NCBI GenBank assembly: GCA_033064195.1
Contig: JARBJD010000137.1
Location: forward strand, 120,525-184,524
From: Blattamonas nauphoetae
Lineage: Eukaryota; Preaxostyla; Oxymonadida
Direction: 5' to 3'
DNA: 64,000 nucleotides
Positions 1 through 11,337 of this stretch are shown one piece after another. The notes beneath the pieces were generated by a model, which did no database searches, was not told the DNA's origin, and was given only the letters and a program-made list of their open reading frames with translations. Made by a program: the position numbers and the translations under genes. Position 1 is the first letter of the stretch. Each line of letters starts with the position of its first letter.

Positions 1-3000
1 CCTTGGGTCGGCATGTCCTATCTGTCCTGTCCTGTAGGACAGCCAAAAAGAGGAGGACAATTTGGAAAAAAGTGCCTGTGACAAGGATTGAACCAGCCTC
101 TTGCTTCATGTGAACATCAAAATCTGGAAAGGAAAAATGAGTCGAAAAGGTGGACAATTAAGCACATTTTCTGTCTTAGAATCATTTCAATAGTGTTTTT
201 TCACACTATTTTGATGAAAATCGCTAATGTTGTCCAAAAGTGGTCGATCCGCCCACCATAGGACATGATAGGACAATTTTAAATCGGGCTCAAACCATAG
301 GACATTGAAGCTTTATTACACCTTCACAATATTTGCGTCTCAATTTCACAATAAAATCGAGGGAGGACAATTGTCCTGTCCTGTCCTATCGTGTCCTATG
401 GTGGTCTGATCTGTCCTATGAAACCAACATTTTTATGAAATTGGCTTTAAATCATCCAAATGACGCTTTCGTCGAAGCACACTGAGCGGCAGAGGTACTC
501 TCTGTGCTCATTTCTTGTTGTTGTCTTCATATTTATCTCACTCTTCTTTTAAAGACATTGAACATCAAGATCCTGGAGACATCTGAAAGAGTCGAACTGA
601 AGTGAAGGTTGAGAGAATGAAGCGACCGGTCTGCTCTCTTTTTTGTCGTTTATTCTCTTATTGTCCATCTTCTCTAATTTCAGTGCAAATGTACCTGGTT
701 TTCACTGCACCTGATGCAATGGACGTAAGAACACGAGAAAAACCAGCAGTACTGTCTGCCAGTTTGCCTTCTTCTTGTTCTTATCCTCCTCTTGACCTCG
801 TTCTCTTCTTTGCATGAGGGAAGAACTCTTGATTGACCAGATTTTCGATTTACTCGAGAGAACGGAGAAAATGATTTGGCAAGAACAAAACTGAGAATGT
901 GAGGAACAAAATGCGTTCGAGAGACGATCAAATGGGAAAGGAAGCGTCTGAAAAGAATGGCAGATGAGATGAAACAACAGGAAGAGTCAGGAGAGATACC
1001 GATGAAAGAAGGAAGGAAGCAGAGAGGGTTGCGTGAAAGAAGTGATAGAAGCAGCTGAGACACAAAAGGAAGGTGTGCTTGCAGGGCAAATCGAACGGAC
1101 AGACAGCCTGAACAAGCTCCATTCAAACGTATGCCTGCTCTCCTCTCTGTATATCGAAAATCCCAATCCTTCTTCACTATTTCCTTCCTCTTCCCATCCC
1201 TTCATCTCTCTTGGTTCGATCTTCTTAGCTTCGATGATGTCTTGCGAGATTCATTCATGAGATCCGACGCTGGTGCTCTTCTCTGAATTCTTGGAAATCG
1301 AAGTATGTCTCTTCACTACATTGCTTCACCTCTTTATCTTCTATTGTTCTTCCACCATTCCTTTCATTCATTCTTCTTCCTTTAACGTCCTCAGCTCGTT
1401 CATCATCTTGGGTTCACATCTTATCAACATCTCCGTCACAGCTCTTCTCTCTCACTCTACTACATTATCACACGATCATTGTTCATCTGGTTTCATTTTA
1501 GATCTCATTTTTCACCTCCCAACAGCGAATCGTCACTCAGATCAACCGATCCACGATGGATATCTAAAAGCAGCTGTTGAAATCTGGCCAAAAGAACAAC
1601 AACATCACAATCATCTCAATATAAAGAAAAAATCAACTAATGGATGAATTCAGAAGAAGAGATGAAGGATCCAGACAACCAATAAAAGCTCGATAATAAC
1701 TGCACCTGGAACTGACCAGAGTGTAATGATCGAAAGAATCAGATGGGGTACAAACAGGGGACATGTTCGAAAGAGTATTTGTGTTTTGCACAAGCCAGGA
1801 CACACTCCACCGAAATGAACGTATGCTCTCTTCTCATTCTGATGCACTTTTCTCCTCCCTCTCTCTTCGCTCTCCCGACCATCAATATTGTCTCCCATTT
1901 TCTCTACCATCAGCAAAGAAGCTACACCCAAGAAGGATTCGATCGACATCGCCAACGTAAGTTAGGTTCGATGGATGTCTGGAAATCGAAGTGTTCCACT
2001 CCTTCTCACTATGTTTGCTCTCTATTTAATTCATTTTTGTTTGCTATGTCTCGTGTTAGTTCAGATCTGTCTGATCTTTGGGAACGTGCCTGACTGGTCG
2101 TATTCAAAACAGAATTGATTCATGGAAACTCACCGTCACTCTAGAGAGGAAGAATAGCACGAAGAGAGTGCAATGGTCTCCATTATTCAATCCGATGCCT
2201 GATCCCCCACCAACACTCCTCCTCCAACCTCAACGCTTGTCCATTGTCGGGAAGAAACTGACCAAATGAGACGCCACACACAATTGCATCACAACGAGTT
2301 GACTTCTCATCAGCCAATTCGTGATACGTCTCCAAACATACACACAACACCACTCAAATTAACCTTCACACACTTCGTCTTGATCAACTTCATCCGACTG
2401 ATCAACATGGGTACAACCATCAGAATACATCAGATACTCACCTTTCATTTCGCAATCCAGTCAAAATCACGTTTCAGGTCTGATTCTCTCCCACTTCAAT
2501 CATCCTCTCTCCTCAACTGTCCAGACCATTACCCTTGCTCACATCCACTCTTCCTACCTTCTTTCATGGACTTTTGAAAGTACCACGGTCTTCTCCCTCG
2601 TCAGGCTTGTCAATGCCTTGCTCTCACATCACGTCATCCACACATCTGCCTGTCCCCGCTGTCTCTCTTCACATTCGCCCTCTTCTACGCCAGTACAACA
2701 AAACAAAACAAATACTGCGACTCTCACGATGTATTGGAGGAGGAAAAAACCGTGGCATACTCAATTTCCAGTGTCATTTGCACTTGAATGCACTGGCTGT
2801 TTACACGACATCACCTCCACCAAAACAGCAATTATATGTTTCCAGTTTCCCATTGTTGTGATATATGCGATCTAAAAAGTGTGTTTTGACGACAAATGTT
2901 CTTGATCGGACCTTCATATTTTTCTTTTTGTTGATCTTCAACAAATCACCATTTCCGCTTCCAACTCATCGTAAATGAACGTATTAAGAAATAATGAGTT

Positions 3001-3139
3001 TCAAAATAGTGTGTTACACGTCATAACACATCATCTTCTTGCTTTTTCAACAAAACTCTCAAAACGCCTAATTTGGCGCCAAAAACCCGTGTCCTATCAT
3101 AGGACACGGGTTTTCGGGGGAGGACATGCCGACCCAAGG
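1..3139. mobile_element. 3.1 kb element bounded by 19-bp inverted repeats
   Basis: Bases 1-19 (CCTTGGGTCGGCATGTCCT) are the exact reverse complement of 3121-3139, so the first 3.1 kb has the form of a terminal-inverted-repeat element. The left tip coincides with the window edge, so the true repeat may extend outside. Both ends are rich in the word GTCCTAT and its complement (about 1-430 and 3085-3125). Positions 3082-3114 form a perfect palindrome with 16-base arms around one base. The interior (430-3060) has only short low-complexity frames, none resembling a transposase. Similar words recur near 1125-1316 and 1817-1992, suggesting an old internal duplication. It could be a non-autonomous DNA transposon or a foldback element. 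The matching ends are directly seen; mobility is inferred. Confidence 0.55.
3082..3114. repeat. 33-bp near-perfect palindrome at the inner edge of the right end
   Basis: Sixteen-base arms (AAAACCCGTGTCCTAT and its complement) flank a single C. It lies just inside the right inverted repeat of the 3.1 kb element and contains the GTCCTAT word that recurs at the other end. It could form a cruciform or serve as a subterminal transposase-binding site; the function is inferred. Confidence 0.8.
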
Positions 3140-4032
3140 TAACTGTTCAATCATTCTTTCCATCGGGAAAGATTGGTTCTGTGTTTTTGTTGCACTTTCT
3201 GCACTCATTTCTCATTTCTCAATAACATCAACACTAACCGTCGCTGATAGCGTCAGAACAACTGATCTTCGTTTCTCTGAACATTTTTTTCAGATTAACC
3301 AGCCTATTCTTACACGCAAACTCGTCTAAATCCCAATCTTTTCCATAATAAGTCTGGCTCCATCAGAAAAAACAATTTGAGAAAAATGAAGACTCTGAAA
3401 TGTGAATGATTGCTGTGCGAGATGGAGAGGTGGATGACGTGACAGAGTTGATGAAACTCGACTCTGTGAAACGAAAACAATCGAACCATCCAAAGTCAGA
3501 AGCTCGGATGAAGAACGCGGCAATACGAAAGATGATATGGTTTTCAAAAGAGAAGAAACATTACACGCAAGTTGTGAAGAAGGAATAACCGACCATCCCA
3601 CTGTGAATCCACAAGTATGGCAATCAGTGATGTTTGGGCAAGTGAATCACATTGAGAAGAGAGTGTCTCGATGAGGTGAGAGGCACGGGTGTGTGAATGT
3701 GAGAGTGGGTGGTGGTCGATCATAGTTGATTGTGACGTGGGGGCTTAGAAGATGCTGGATTGTTCAAACAGCTGCTCTGAACGTCGCATGAAGTGATCTG
3801 AAAGGAATGATGTCGATCTTTCACAATGATCGCTTGAGTGATGACGTGTTGATTGAGTGAGTGAACCAAGAAGGGGTGACATGAAAGAGAATTGTGAGGG
3901 AATAAGAGAAAACTGTGATAGAGATGTGTGAACCCAACCATGAAGAAGAAAAAACAGTGATGTGGAAATGAAGATGGTGTCAAATGAAGAAGAGTGTGGT
4001 GTGCAGTGTTGTGAAAAATGTGAAGTGAAGTG
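3140..4032. other. Spacer without a recognisable gene
   Basis: About 0.9 kb between the right end of the inverted-repeat element and the stop codon of the giant receptor gene. Short frames on both strands show no domain, signal peptide or conserved motif. The part next to 4032 would hold the 3' untranslated region of the minus-strand receptor gene. No RNA gene or clear terminator was seen. Confidence 0.5.
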
Positions 4033-7000
4033 TCATCCAACATGTGACATCGCGTTTCCTTCCTTCTCGTTCGATGGCTGAGGAAGGCGGTCCAGCTTGT
4101 CAAGTTGCGAAAGAACTGTCTTCAGAGTTGGGCGTTGTGATGGGTCCAGTGAAAGACATGGAGTGATGATCGCTTGCAACTCTTCACTCACTTTCTCCAT
4201 TCGAGGCTTCTCGTCTGATGTCAATCGACGATGAGCTGTCGCTGCATCAACTTCCCCGAAAGGCACAACTCCAGTCTCAATTTCCCACAAGATCAGGCCA
4301 AGACTAAAAACTGCCCCGTGGTCAGCATTCTCTTTCGTCGGTTTCCAACTCTCCTGCAACACTTCTGGTGCCATCCAGCGCTGCCCCTCTTCTGATATCT
4401 TCTTTCTTCCTTCGACAATTCCACTCTCACCAACGACACTCTGCACCTCTCGTGTCTTCAGACTCACTCGATCGTTCTGGTCAAACAGAACCCAGTGCGG
4501 CGAAAGTCGAGTCGCAACTTCCGCTATCATATTCATCTCCACAAGACTCACAAGTCCACGAGTAATCGCCTGACTTACTTTTCGCTTTTCAACAAATCGT
4601 GTCGAGTGAGGATTGTGAAGAGCGTTGAACAGTGTGTCTGTCTCCAATGCCACTGAACGCTCCAAGCTCTCGTTGCACACAATCACTTCCACATACGATT
4701 GAGCTGGTGGAATCGCTTCTCCACTTGAAAATCGAGTGCCGTCAAACAAAGTGTCTTGCTTCTCATTGATCGATGGAAGAGAAGAGAGTGCGCTGTTTGG
4801 TGGGTTTGTGATTGGATCGTTCTCTTCCATCTTCTCATCGAATTCAACTTGCGCTGGTGACATTTCTTCGGACGACAGAAGTGCTTTCTGATTCGAGCGT
4901 CGCTTTCGATGCAGACAAACACACACAATGATCACCAATAAGACAAGAAGCGCACAAGACAGACAAATGATCACGGGAATCCACCATTTCGATCCAATAC
5001 CTCCTTGAGACTTGTTTCCTGATCCCAATCCAGACACAATCATCCAATTCGATGTTCGCTCCCCATTTCCAAACACAAGACGGCCTCGCAATTCCATCTT
5101 CTTGTTCAGTTTCCCAACTTCCGATTCTGGGAAAGGAATCACGATTTCAGTTTCGTTCCAATGGATCGCTGTTGATGTTGAGAGATCAACATTCTCACTC
5201 TTCCCTTCCACGTTCTTTGACGAGTCCCACTCAAACACTTCCAACGACAGTCCACACGGCATCAGTGTCTTCCCAACCACTTTCACTGTTTGTATTTTAT
5301 TCTTGTCTGTCTCAACGGTCGATTCGGTCGAGTTCAGCGTGGGGACGAAGAGAGGCGAACTAGCAATGTCTTCGTCTCCTTCGATTCTGCATTCAGACAC
5401 GTCCAACCAAGTTGAGCGAGAATTCTTCGTCCCATCCCCTTCCGACAGACTTTGGATTGTGATCACGCCTTCGCCCTCGCAGTGGATGTTCTGCCGAGCG
5501 GAGGGGAAGTCAGTGATCGATGGTCCATTTTGAGAGAACACTCCAGCTGTCACTTTCAGCTTCCCTCCACGCATCCTGATCCCTCCCACTTCAATCTCTT
5601 TCATCGACACACCATTCAGTTCAGTTTCTGTCTCAATCAACTCAATCAATCCACTCGACCATCCACATATCGATACATCGTCGCTGTTCGACTCGCTCTG
5701 ACGTGTTCCTGAAATCGAGCAGAATCGAATCACAACTGTCCCTGTCGACGCTGACACAAGTTTGAATGTCGAGACTGACAAGTCGGCTGTGATTGTGAGC
5801 AGTGTCAATCTGCACAGTCCTCCCTCCTTCACTGACACCAGCACTGAGCTCTGTTGGGACGAGGATGGGCTGGCTCGAAGGGTTGCTGATTCCATAGTGG
5901 ACGAAGTCAGAGAGAACGGGACGAGTGTTGTGACAATGAGATGAGAAGAGAGGTCAACAGAGTCCACAATTCGCATTGTCGTGTCCAAGATCCCGAGTGA
6001 AGTCGCTGTGTTCCACGCTGGTCTGATTGGAGTGCATGTTTCAGGATCAGCTCCACTCATCTCAGGTCCTGCACCCGCTTCCTTGCCACAAACATACAAC
6101 GACAACTTCGATGGCTTTGGTGGTGTCGACACGATCGTTTTGGTCGTTTGGATTGATTTTTTCTTCGAGTCTTCGAATGATGTGATCTCGTATTCTGAAC
6201 CAAATCCGAGAGAACCACTCACTCCAAGTTCGATCACAGCACTTCCACCAAATGTTGAGGAACTGAAGGTCACATCGATTGAGAACGAAGTATTCAGTGT
6301 CATCTTTCCAACTGTTTCAAAAGGCAGATTCGATCCAGAAACTTCAAGCACGATCGATGTGTTCAGTGAACTGGCGGGAACAACCTCAATTCTCGTGACC
6401 CGGACGTCATCTCGTTTGATATCATCTCGAGTCTCGAATCCAACTGAGTGGACTACTCCTTCCACTGATCCATACAAAATTCCAACAATCGTGTACGAAT
6501 ACGAAAACTTCAGTTGGCTTCCTTCCGATGGATGCAGTTGGAGAGGAGAAGAGGTCGCTTTTTTGGACGACGAGGCAATCAGCCCAAACGACTTGTTGTG
6601 CAGTGATGATGAAGGAGTTGAGGGAGAGCCAATCGGATGCCCAGACACTGACACTGTGTAGAACTCTCCCAACATAAATCCCGACCCTTCCACTGACACA
6701 ACTGTCAAGTCTGGATTGTCAATCGTGCACGATGCAGACGTGACTCGCACTGGCTCAATAGGAACTGAAAAGCGCACTGATTCATCCAGAATGAATGAGG
6801 TTGTGTCAGAAATGGTCAGTGACGTCAGTTCGTACGTCTTTCCATATTCAAGAAACGGGTTGGTCACATCGTAAACTTCAATCACAATTGGCTCTGTGCT
6901 GGTTGTGGTGGTGATCGGTGTCGAAGCAAGTCCAATCTCAGACCCAGTCGTGCTACCTGACGTCACTTCTTTCACTTTCACTGTCAGCGTATTTCCAACT

Positions 7001-10000
7001 GGCAGATTCCCTCCACAAATCACAACTTCCACAAATTTATCTTTTTCCCCACCAACCGAACACGATGCCGATCGAACTCGAGCTGGCACTCCTGGCATTG
7101 TCAGCAATCTGTATGCCTCTTCTGTTGGGAGAGTAACTGTCAGTGAGTTGCTCGACAGGCTCAGCACTTCATACTTCGCTCCATATTCCAGCGTAGATGA
7201 CGAAAATATCTCAACTTCCACTTTTCCTTCTGAGTCCACAATCTCAATCTTCAACACTGCTTCTTTCGAACTCACTTTGTTCTTCAGAATCAGACGATAT
7301 TCTCCATCTGGCACGTTCGATCCTGAAATCGACACTTCTGCTGTCTTTGCGTCTCCCACTTTCAGCGTGCACAACACAGACTTCAGAATTGGTGTGGAGC
7401 GAGTTATGAATGATGGCGTGTCCTCCACGATCCCTGTCACTGACCCATTTGTGATTGCTGTGATTGTGTACTTGTGACCAAACAGGAGAGAAGACTCTGA
7501 AGTGGACGAGAGAGGAAGAGGAAGAGATTTGGCTTCGGTTGGCGATGATGCCACAACAGAGATCGTTGTGTCGTGAACATCCAACAAAAGTGTATCTGTC
7601 GGCGTTCCACTCAGAGTGAGTGTGTATGTCTCATCTTTAATCAATCCACTTCCCTTCACAGACACAACCGTCCAGTTTGTATCCTCCTTCGTGCACAATG
7701 CCGACGTGACTCGTACAGGCTCAATAGGAACTGAAAAGCGCACTGATTCATCCAGAATGAAAGGGAGTGTTCCAGTTATGGTGAGCGACGTCAGTTCGTA
7801 TGTCTTTCCGTACTTGAGACACGGTTCAGTCGCTTTGTAAACTTCAATCTCAATTTGTTCGGTGTTGGTATTGCTGGCGATCGTTGCATCAGGAAGTGCA
7901 ATCTCAGACCCAATCAAGCTTCCTGTTGACTCCACTTCTTTCACTTTCACTGACAGCGTCTTTCCAATCGGCAGATTCTCTCCACAAATCACAACTTTCA
8001 CAAATTTATCCATCGTCCCACCAACCAAGCACGATGCTGACCGAACCAGAGCTGCCACTGGCACTTCCAGCTTTCGGTCTGTCTCGTCCGTTGGGAGTGC
8101 AACTGTCACTGAACTGCTCAACAGGCTCACCACTTCGTATTTCCCTCCATATTCCAGGTCAGATGACGAAAAGATCTCAATTTCCAATTTCGATTCTGAG
8201 TCTACAATCTCAATCTTCAACACTGTTTCTTTCGAACTCACTTTGTTCTTCAGAATCAGACGATATTCTCCATCTGGCACGTTCGATCCTGAAATCGACA
8301 CTTCTGCTGTCTTCGCGTCTCCCGCTTTCAGTGTGCATGACATCGAGATCAGTGATGGCAGAGAAGGTGCTGAGCCAGTCGTGAACGATGGTGTGCTAAC
8401 GACGATCCCTGTCACTGACCCATTTGTGATTGCTGTGATTGTGTACTTGTGGTCGAACAGAAGAGAAGACTTTGAAGTGGACGAGAGAGGAAGAGGAAGA
8501 GATTTGGCTTCGGTTGGCGATGATGCCACAACAGAGATCTTTGTGTCGTGAACATCCAACGAATCTGGATTTGATGCTGGTTTCCCACTCAGAGTGAGTG
8601 TGTATGTCTCATGTTCAATAAATCCCGACCCTTCCACTGACACAACTGTTGTGGTTGGTTGATCTGTCGAACAATCTGCACTCTTCACTCGAACTGGCTC
8701 AATCGGCATTTTCAGCAGAATTAGAGAGAAGTGAGTCGGATAATCTGTATCTCCAAGTTTCGCTGAGATTCCAACCACTTCGTATTCCTTGCCATATCCA
8801 ATCGAGTTCTTCCATCCTTCCACGTTCTCGTTCGATGGATACAGCTTCACTGTCTGGTCAGCAAGATGTCCGCTGTTGTCTGTTGTCAAGTTCATCACAA
8901 CTTCTCCACTTCCATCCTTGGCTTCAATCGTAATCTCGTAATCTTGGTTGGCTTTCAGAAGACGAGATGAGAACGACAGTGTCACTTCGGTCTTAGCTGG
9001 ATTCAGTTCACTCACTTCAATGTTGGTGAGACGAGCTGCTTCAGGAATCCTGAATGAGAGTGGCGATGGGACTGAGAGGCCAATCGTTTCGCCCTTTTTC
9101 GTTCCACTCTCGATCACAAACTCTTCATTCTCAATCCATCCCGAACTCTCTCCAATCACTCCCAAGTCAATTGTTACTTCGTTTTCTGTGAATCCTGCTT
9201 CAATTGTCTTTCCAGTATGAAGTGTCAACGTGAACGTCGTATCCTCCAAATCAGATCCTCCCAGAATCAACAATGCGTGAGTGCGGCTTTCGTCCGGAAC
9301 ACACGCGGCAGATGTGAGCGTGGGATTTTTGTTACTTCTCAGGTACACTTCAGAAAATGAGGCAAAGTGTTTTGGGAGAGAAGCAGCGACGAGTTTGTAG
9401 TCTTCGAGAGGAAGTTGGAGCAGACCAGTCTCTCCAATGTTCGCTGTGTACCGTCCAGTGTCCGATGAGTCAATCGAGAACAGCAACACTCGACCAATGT
9501 TTGGTGCCTTTCCTGCTGGTTGAGCATTCCCTGCCAAGTTCGACACAAAAACAAGAACCGATCCTTTCACTTCCTTGTCCAAAGTCACAACAATATCTGC
9601 TCGTGTTGTCGTGACTGGGTCATAGATGAGTGATAGGATTGTTGTGGGAGTAGTTGGATTCGGGAGAGGATCACCCACTTTACCATCAACAGGGGAGATT
9701 CGATTCGTGTTTGGGGTTGACGTGGAATCGCAGTTGGACGCTGTTGTTGTGGAGACTGTTGGGAATGTCGCTAAGAAGCGCAGATCATGTCCTCTATTTC
9801 CAGCCACACAGTCTCGAAAGCTGACAGAATCGAGTCGGATGGCTGAGCAACTGTCGAAGTAAATCGCGCCACCGTCTCCAGCTGGTGACGACAATGAAGT
9901 CTGACAATCCTCGAAGAGACAGTTTGAGAACCCGATAGTGTTTTGAGCATTCCAACCCACGAGATTTGCTGCTCCTCCGTACCAGACTGCTTTAGATTCA

Positions 10001-11337
10001 AGAAACACGCAGCCAGAAATGGAGAGTGTCTGCATGTTGCCGAAAAAGAGTGATCCACCAGAATGGGCATCTAACATCGACTTGAAGGAGGACGAAGTGA
10101 TGGTGACAGATGATTGTTTGGTTGTTTGAATGAAATAGATCGCTCCGGCGTTGCCACTCGGTGCTGAACACGAGTCGAATGAACACGACTCAAACTTCAG
10201 ATCTCCTTTGACTTCGTACAATCTTACGGCTCCTCCTCCATTCGATGAAGAACATCCTTTGAAAGTGCAGAGGGTGAAGTGGTAGAGATTGCCTGTTGTG
10301 ATAAGGTTCGTCGGATTCGAATAATGCTGATTGGTGTACGGGACTGTTGCTGTGCAGTGGATGAAGGATGTGTTCGAGCAAAGAACAGATCCTCCCAAAT
10401 TCAGGTCGCGAATCCCTGTTCCATAAAGATGGTTCGTGCAAAGAGAAACACAACTCCCAATCATCTTTTGTGAAACTGACTCCGAATTGCTTGAATCACA
10501 TCCTCCTTCCTTCACATCGACATCGACACCAACTCTTCCACTTCCAGAGGAGCTTGTCGTGTTCAAAAGCAACGACGACGACAGTGTTGTCGTCATCGAA
10601 CTCCCATCCGTCACAGTTTGTCCCAATCCACAAAAATCAAACAGCGCTCCACTTCCACCAATCAGACAAGCATCACAAACTGAAATCCCACTTCCAGTCA
10701 CCGACATGTCCGTTTTCAGCGACGATGATTCCTGATTGTGCGTCATCCAAGAATCAGATGTTTCGAGGCTCGTCAGAGGCAGAAGCGAAGGAAAACATGA
10801 TGAAGTGTGCGAGCACGCAATAATCGTGACTGAACTGCTTTTCCCCGATTCTCCTTTAATAATCACAAATGGTGTCCGTTCAGAGTTCGAGATCACTCGA
10901 CTCCCCCCAATCCGAACACAAGAGCCACAAATCGTTGCGATCGACGATCCAGCTGATCCACATTCGAACGTCAGTTCCGACATCCAAATTGTCGAGTTCA
11001 AGATTCGGAAAAGTTCATTCCGCTTGTTTTTCATTTCATTGGCGAATCCGTTCGATTTTGAATGATCTGAGAAATCTTCATCGTTCGTTGTCGATGATGG
11101 AAACAAAGCTGATTGCTTTCCATTCATATTCATGGTTGTGGATGCGATTTCATAGTTTAACACATGATATCGGCCATTCGGAAGCATTATCTCAGACAGT
11201 CTGTCATTGCGATTGAGTGCTTCATTAATTCCTTGCTGGGAGAGGAATGCTTCCAATGAGAGCAATTTTGGAGAGGGAAGTTGATGTTGCGACTTCGAAA
11301 TGGACAGGAGTATTGACAACAGGCAAATGAAGTTCAT
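4033..11337 (-). CDS. Giant secreted beta-helix / Ig-like receptor with a transmembrane segment and degenerate kinase lobe
   Basis: An uninterrupted frame of 2434 codons. The frame stays open further upstream, but the ATG at 11335-11337 is preferred because it starts a classic signal peptide (MNFICLLSILLSISKS). Residues about 290-520 carry repeats of the type CxFxxCxxxxGGA, like polymorphic outer-membrane / parallel beta-helix adhesins. Residues about 520-2000 hold strand-rich Ig-like modules, including near-identical blocks beginning near PIEPVRV. A single transmembrane helix lies at about 2117-2140, followed by basic residues (HRKRR). The cytoplasmic tail matches only the C-lobe of protein kinases: RWMAPEVL (about 2319), a hydrophobic SLGLILWEI helix and DPSQRPT (about 2399). 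I find no glycine loop, HRD or DFG, so catalysis is unlikely. Its likely role is adhesion or sensing with a signalling scaffold inside the cell; this is inference. Confidence 0.85.
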   Translation of the reverse strand: MNFICLLSILLSISKSQHQLPSPKLLSLEAFLSQQGINEALNRNDRLSEIMLPNGRYHVLNYEIASTTMNMNGKQSALFPSSTTNDEDFSDHSKSNGFANEMKNKRNELFRILNSTIWMSELTFECGSAGSSIATICGSCVRIGGSRVISNSERTPFVIIKGESGKSSSVTIIACSHTSSCFPSLLPLTSLETSDSWMTHNQESSSLKTDMSVTGSGISVCDACLIGGSGALFDFCGLGQTVTDGSSMTTTLSSSLLLNTTSSSGSGRVGVDVDVKEGGCDSSNSESVSQKMIGSCVSLCTNHLYGTGIRDLNLGGSVLCSNTSFIHCTATVPYTNQHYSNPTNLITTGNLYHFTLCTFKGCSSSNGGGAVRLYEVKGDLKFESCSFDSCSAPSGNAGAIYFIQTTKQSSVTITSSSFKSMLDAHSGGSLFFGNMQTLSISGCVFLESKAVWYGGAANLVGWNAQNTIGFSNCLFEDCQTSLSSPAGDGGAIYFDSCSAIRLDSVSFRDCVAGNRGHDLRFLATFPTVSTTTASNCDSTSTPNTNRISPVDGKVGDPLPNPTTPTTILSLIYDPVTTTRADIVVTLDKEVKGSVLVFVSNLAGNAQPAGKAPNIGRVLLFSIDSSDTGRYTANIGETGLLQLPLEDYKLVAASLPKHFASFSEVYLRSNKNPTLTSAACVPDESRTHALLILGGSDLEDTTFTLTLHTGKTIEAGFTENEVTIDLGVIGESSGWIENEEFVIESGTKKGETIGLSVPSPLSFRIPEAARLTNIEVSELNPAKTEVTLSFSSRLLKANQDYEITIEAKDGSGEVVMNLTTDNSGHLADQTVKLYPSNENVEGWKNSIGYGKEYEVVGISAKLGDTDYPTHFSLILLKMPIEPVRVKSADCSTDQPTTTVVSVEGSGFIEHETYTLTLSGKPASNPDSLDVHDTKISVVASSPTEAKSLPLPLSSTSKSSLLFDHKYTITAITNGSVTGIVVSTPSFTTGSAPSLPSLISMSCTLKAGDAKTAEVSISGSNVPDGEYRLILKNKVSSKETVLKIEIVDSESKLEIEIFSSSDLEYGGKYEVVSLLSSSVTVALPTDETDRKLEVPVAALVRSASCLVGGTMDKFVKVVICGENLPIGKTLSVKVKEVESTGSLIGSEIALPDATIASNTNTEQIEIEVYKATEPCLKYGKTYELTSLTITGTLPFILDESVRFSVPIEPVRVTSALCTKEDTNWTVVSVKGSGLIKDETYTLTLSGTPTDTLLLDVHDTTISVVASSPTEAKSLPLPLSSTSESSLLFGHKYTITAITNGSVTGIVEDTPSFITRSTPILKSVLCTLKVGDAKTAEVSISGSNVPDGEYRLILKNKVSSKEAVLKIEIVDSEGKVEVEIFSSSTLEYGAKYEVLSLSSNSLTVTLPTEEAYRLLTMPGVPARVRSASCSVGGEKDKFVEVVICGGNLPVGNTLTVKVKEVTSGSTTGSEIGLASTPITTTTSTEPIVIEVYDVTNPFLEYGKTYELTSLTISDTTSFILDESVRFSVPIEPVRVTSASCTIDNPDLTVVSVEGSGFMLGEFYTVSVSGHPIGSPSTPSSSLHNKSFGLIASSSKKATSSPLQLHPSEGSQLKFSYSYTIVGILYGSVEGVVHSVGFETRDDIKRDDVRVTRIEVVPASSLNTSIVLEVSGSNLPFETVGKMTLNTSFSIDVTFSSSTFGGSAVIELGVSGSLGFGSEYEITSFEDSKKKSIQTTKTIVSTPPKPSKLSLYVCGKEAGAGPEMSGADPETCTPIRPAWNTATSLGILDTTMRIVDSVDLSSHLIVTTLVPFSLTSSTMESATLRASPSSSQQSSVLVSVKEGGLCRLTLLTITADLSVSTFKLVSASTGTVVIRFCSISGTRQSESNSDDVSICGWSSGLIELIETETELNGVSMKEIEVGGIRMRGGKLKVTAGVFSQNGPSITDFPSARQNIHCEGEGVITIQSLSEGDGTKNSRSTWLDVSECRIEGDEDIASSPLFVPTLNSTESTVETDKNKIQTVKVVGKTLMPCGLSLEVFEWDSSKNVEGKSENVDLSTSTAIHWNETEIVIPFPESEVGKLNKKMELRGRLVFGNGERTSNWMIVSGLGSGNKSQGGIGSKWWIPVIICLSCALLVLLVIIVCVCLHRKRRSNQKALLSSEEMSPAQVEFDEKMEENDPITNPPNSALSSLPSINEKQDTLFDGTRFSSGEAIPPAQSYVEVIVCNESLERSVALETDTLFNALHNPHSTRFVEKRKVSQAITRGLVSLVEMNMIAEVATRLSPHWVLFDQNDRVSLKTREVQSVVGESGIVEGRKKISEEGQRWMAPEVLQESWKPTKENADHGAVFSLGLILWEIETGVVPFGEVDAATAHRRLTSDEKPRMEKVSEELQAIITPCLSLDPSQRPTLKTVLSQLDKLDRLPQPSNEKEGNAMSHVG
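6400..8711 (-). repeat. Tandem coding repeats of about 0.97 kb within the receptor gene
   Basis: The block encoding the PIEPVRV start recurs at about 6745, 7711 and 8692, giving a period of about 970-980 bp: two full units and a third partial one. Stretches of about 40 bases are identical between units (for example about 7435-7475 and 8409-8450) even at synonymous sites. This points to recent duplication or gene conversion. Each unit encodes three Ig-like modules of about 100 residues. Confidence 0.8.

Noticed and set aside
70-110. Minus-strand GGTTCAATCC resembling a tRNA T loop
   Set aside because: The bases around it do not form a T stem or acceptor stem; no tRNA fold.
680-2875. Several short frames inside the 3.1 kb inverted-repeat element
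   Set aside because: No domain, no consistent strand, Ser/Leu-rich composition expected from pyrimidine-rich DNA.
3326-3601. 91-codon minus-strand frame
   Set aside because: Low-quality composition with no signal peptide or motif.
5981-9220. Long plus-strand frames opposite the receptor gene
   Set aside because: They mirror the biased codons of the minus-strand gene and repeat with its 970-bp units; no signal peptide or domain.
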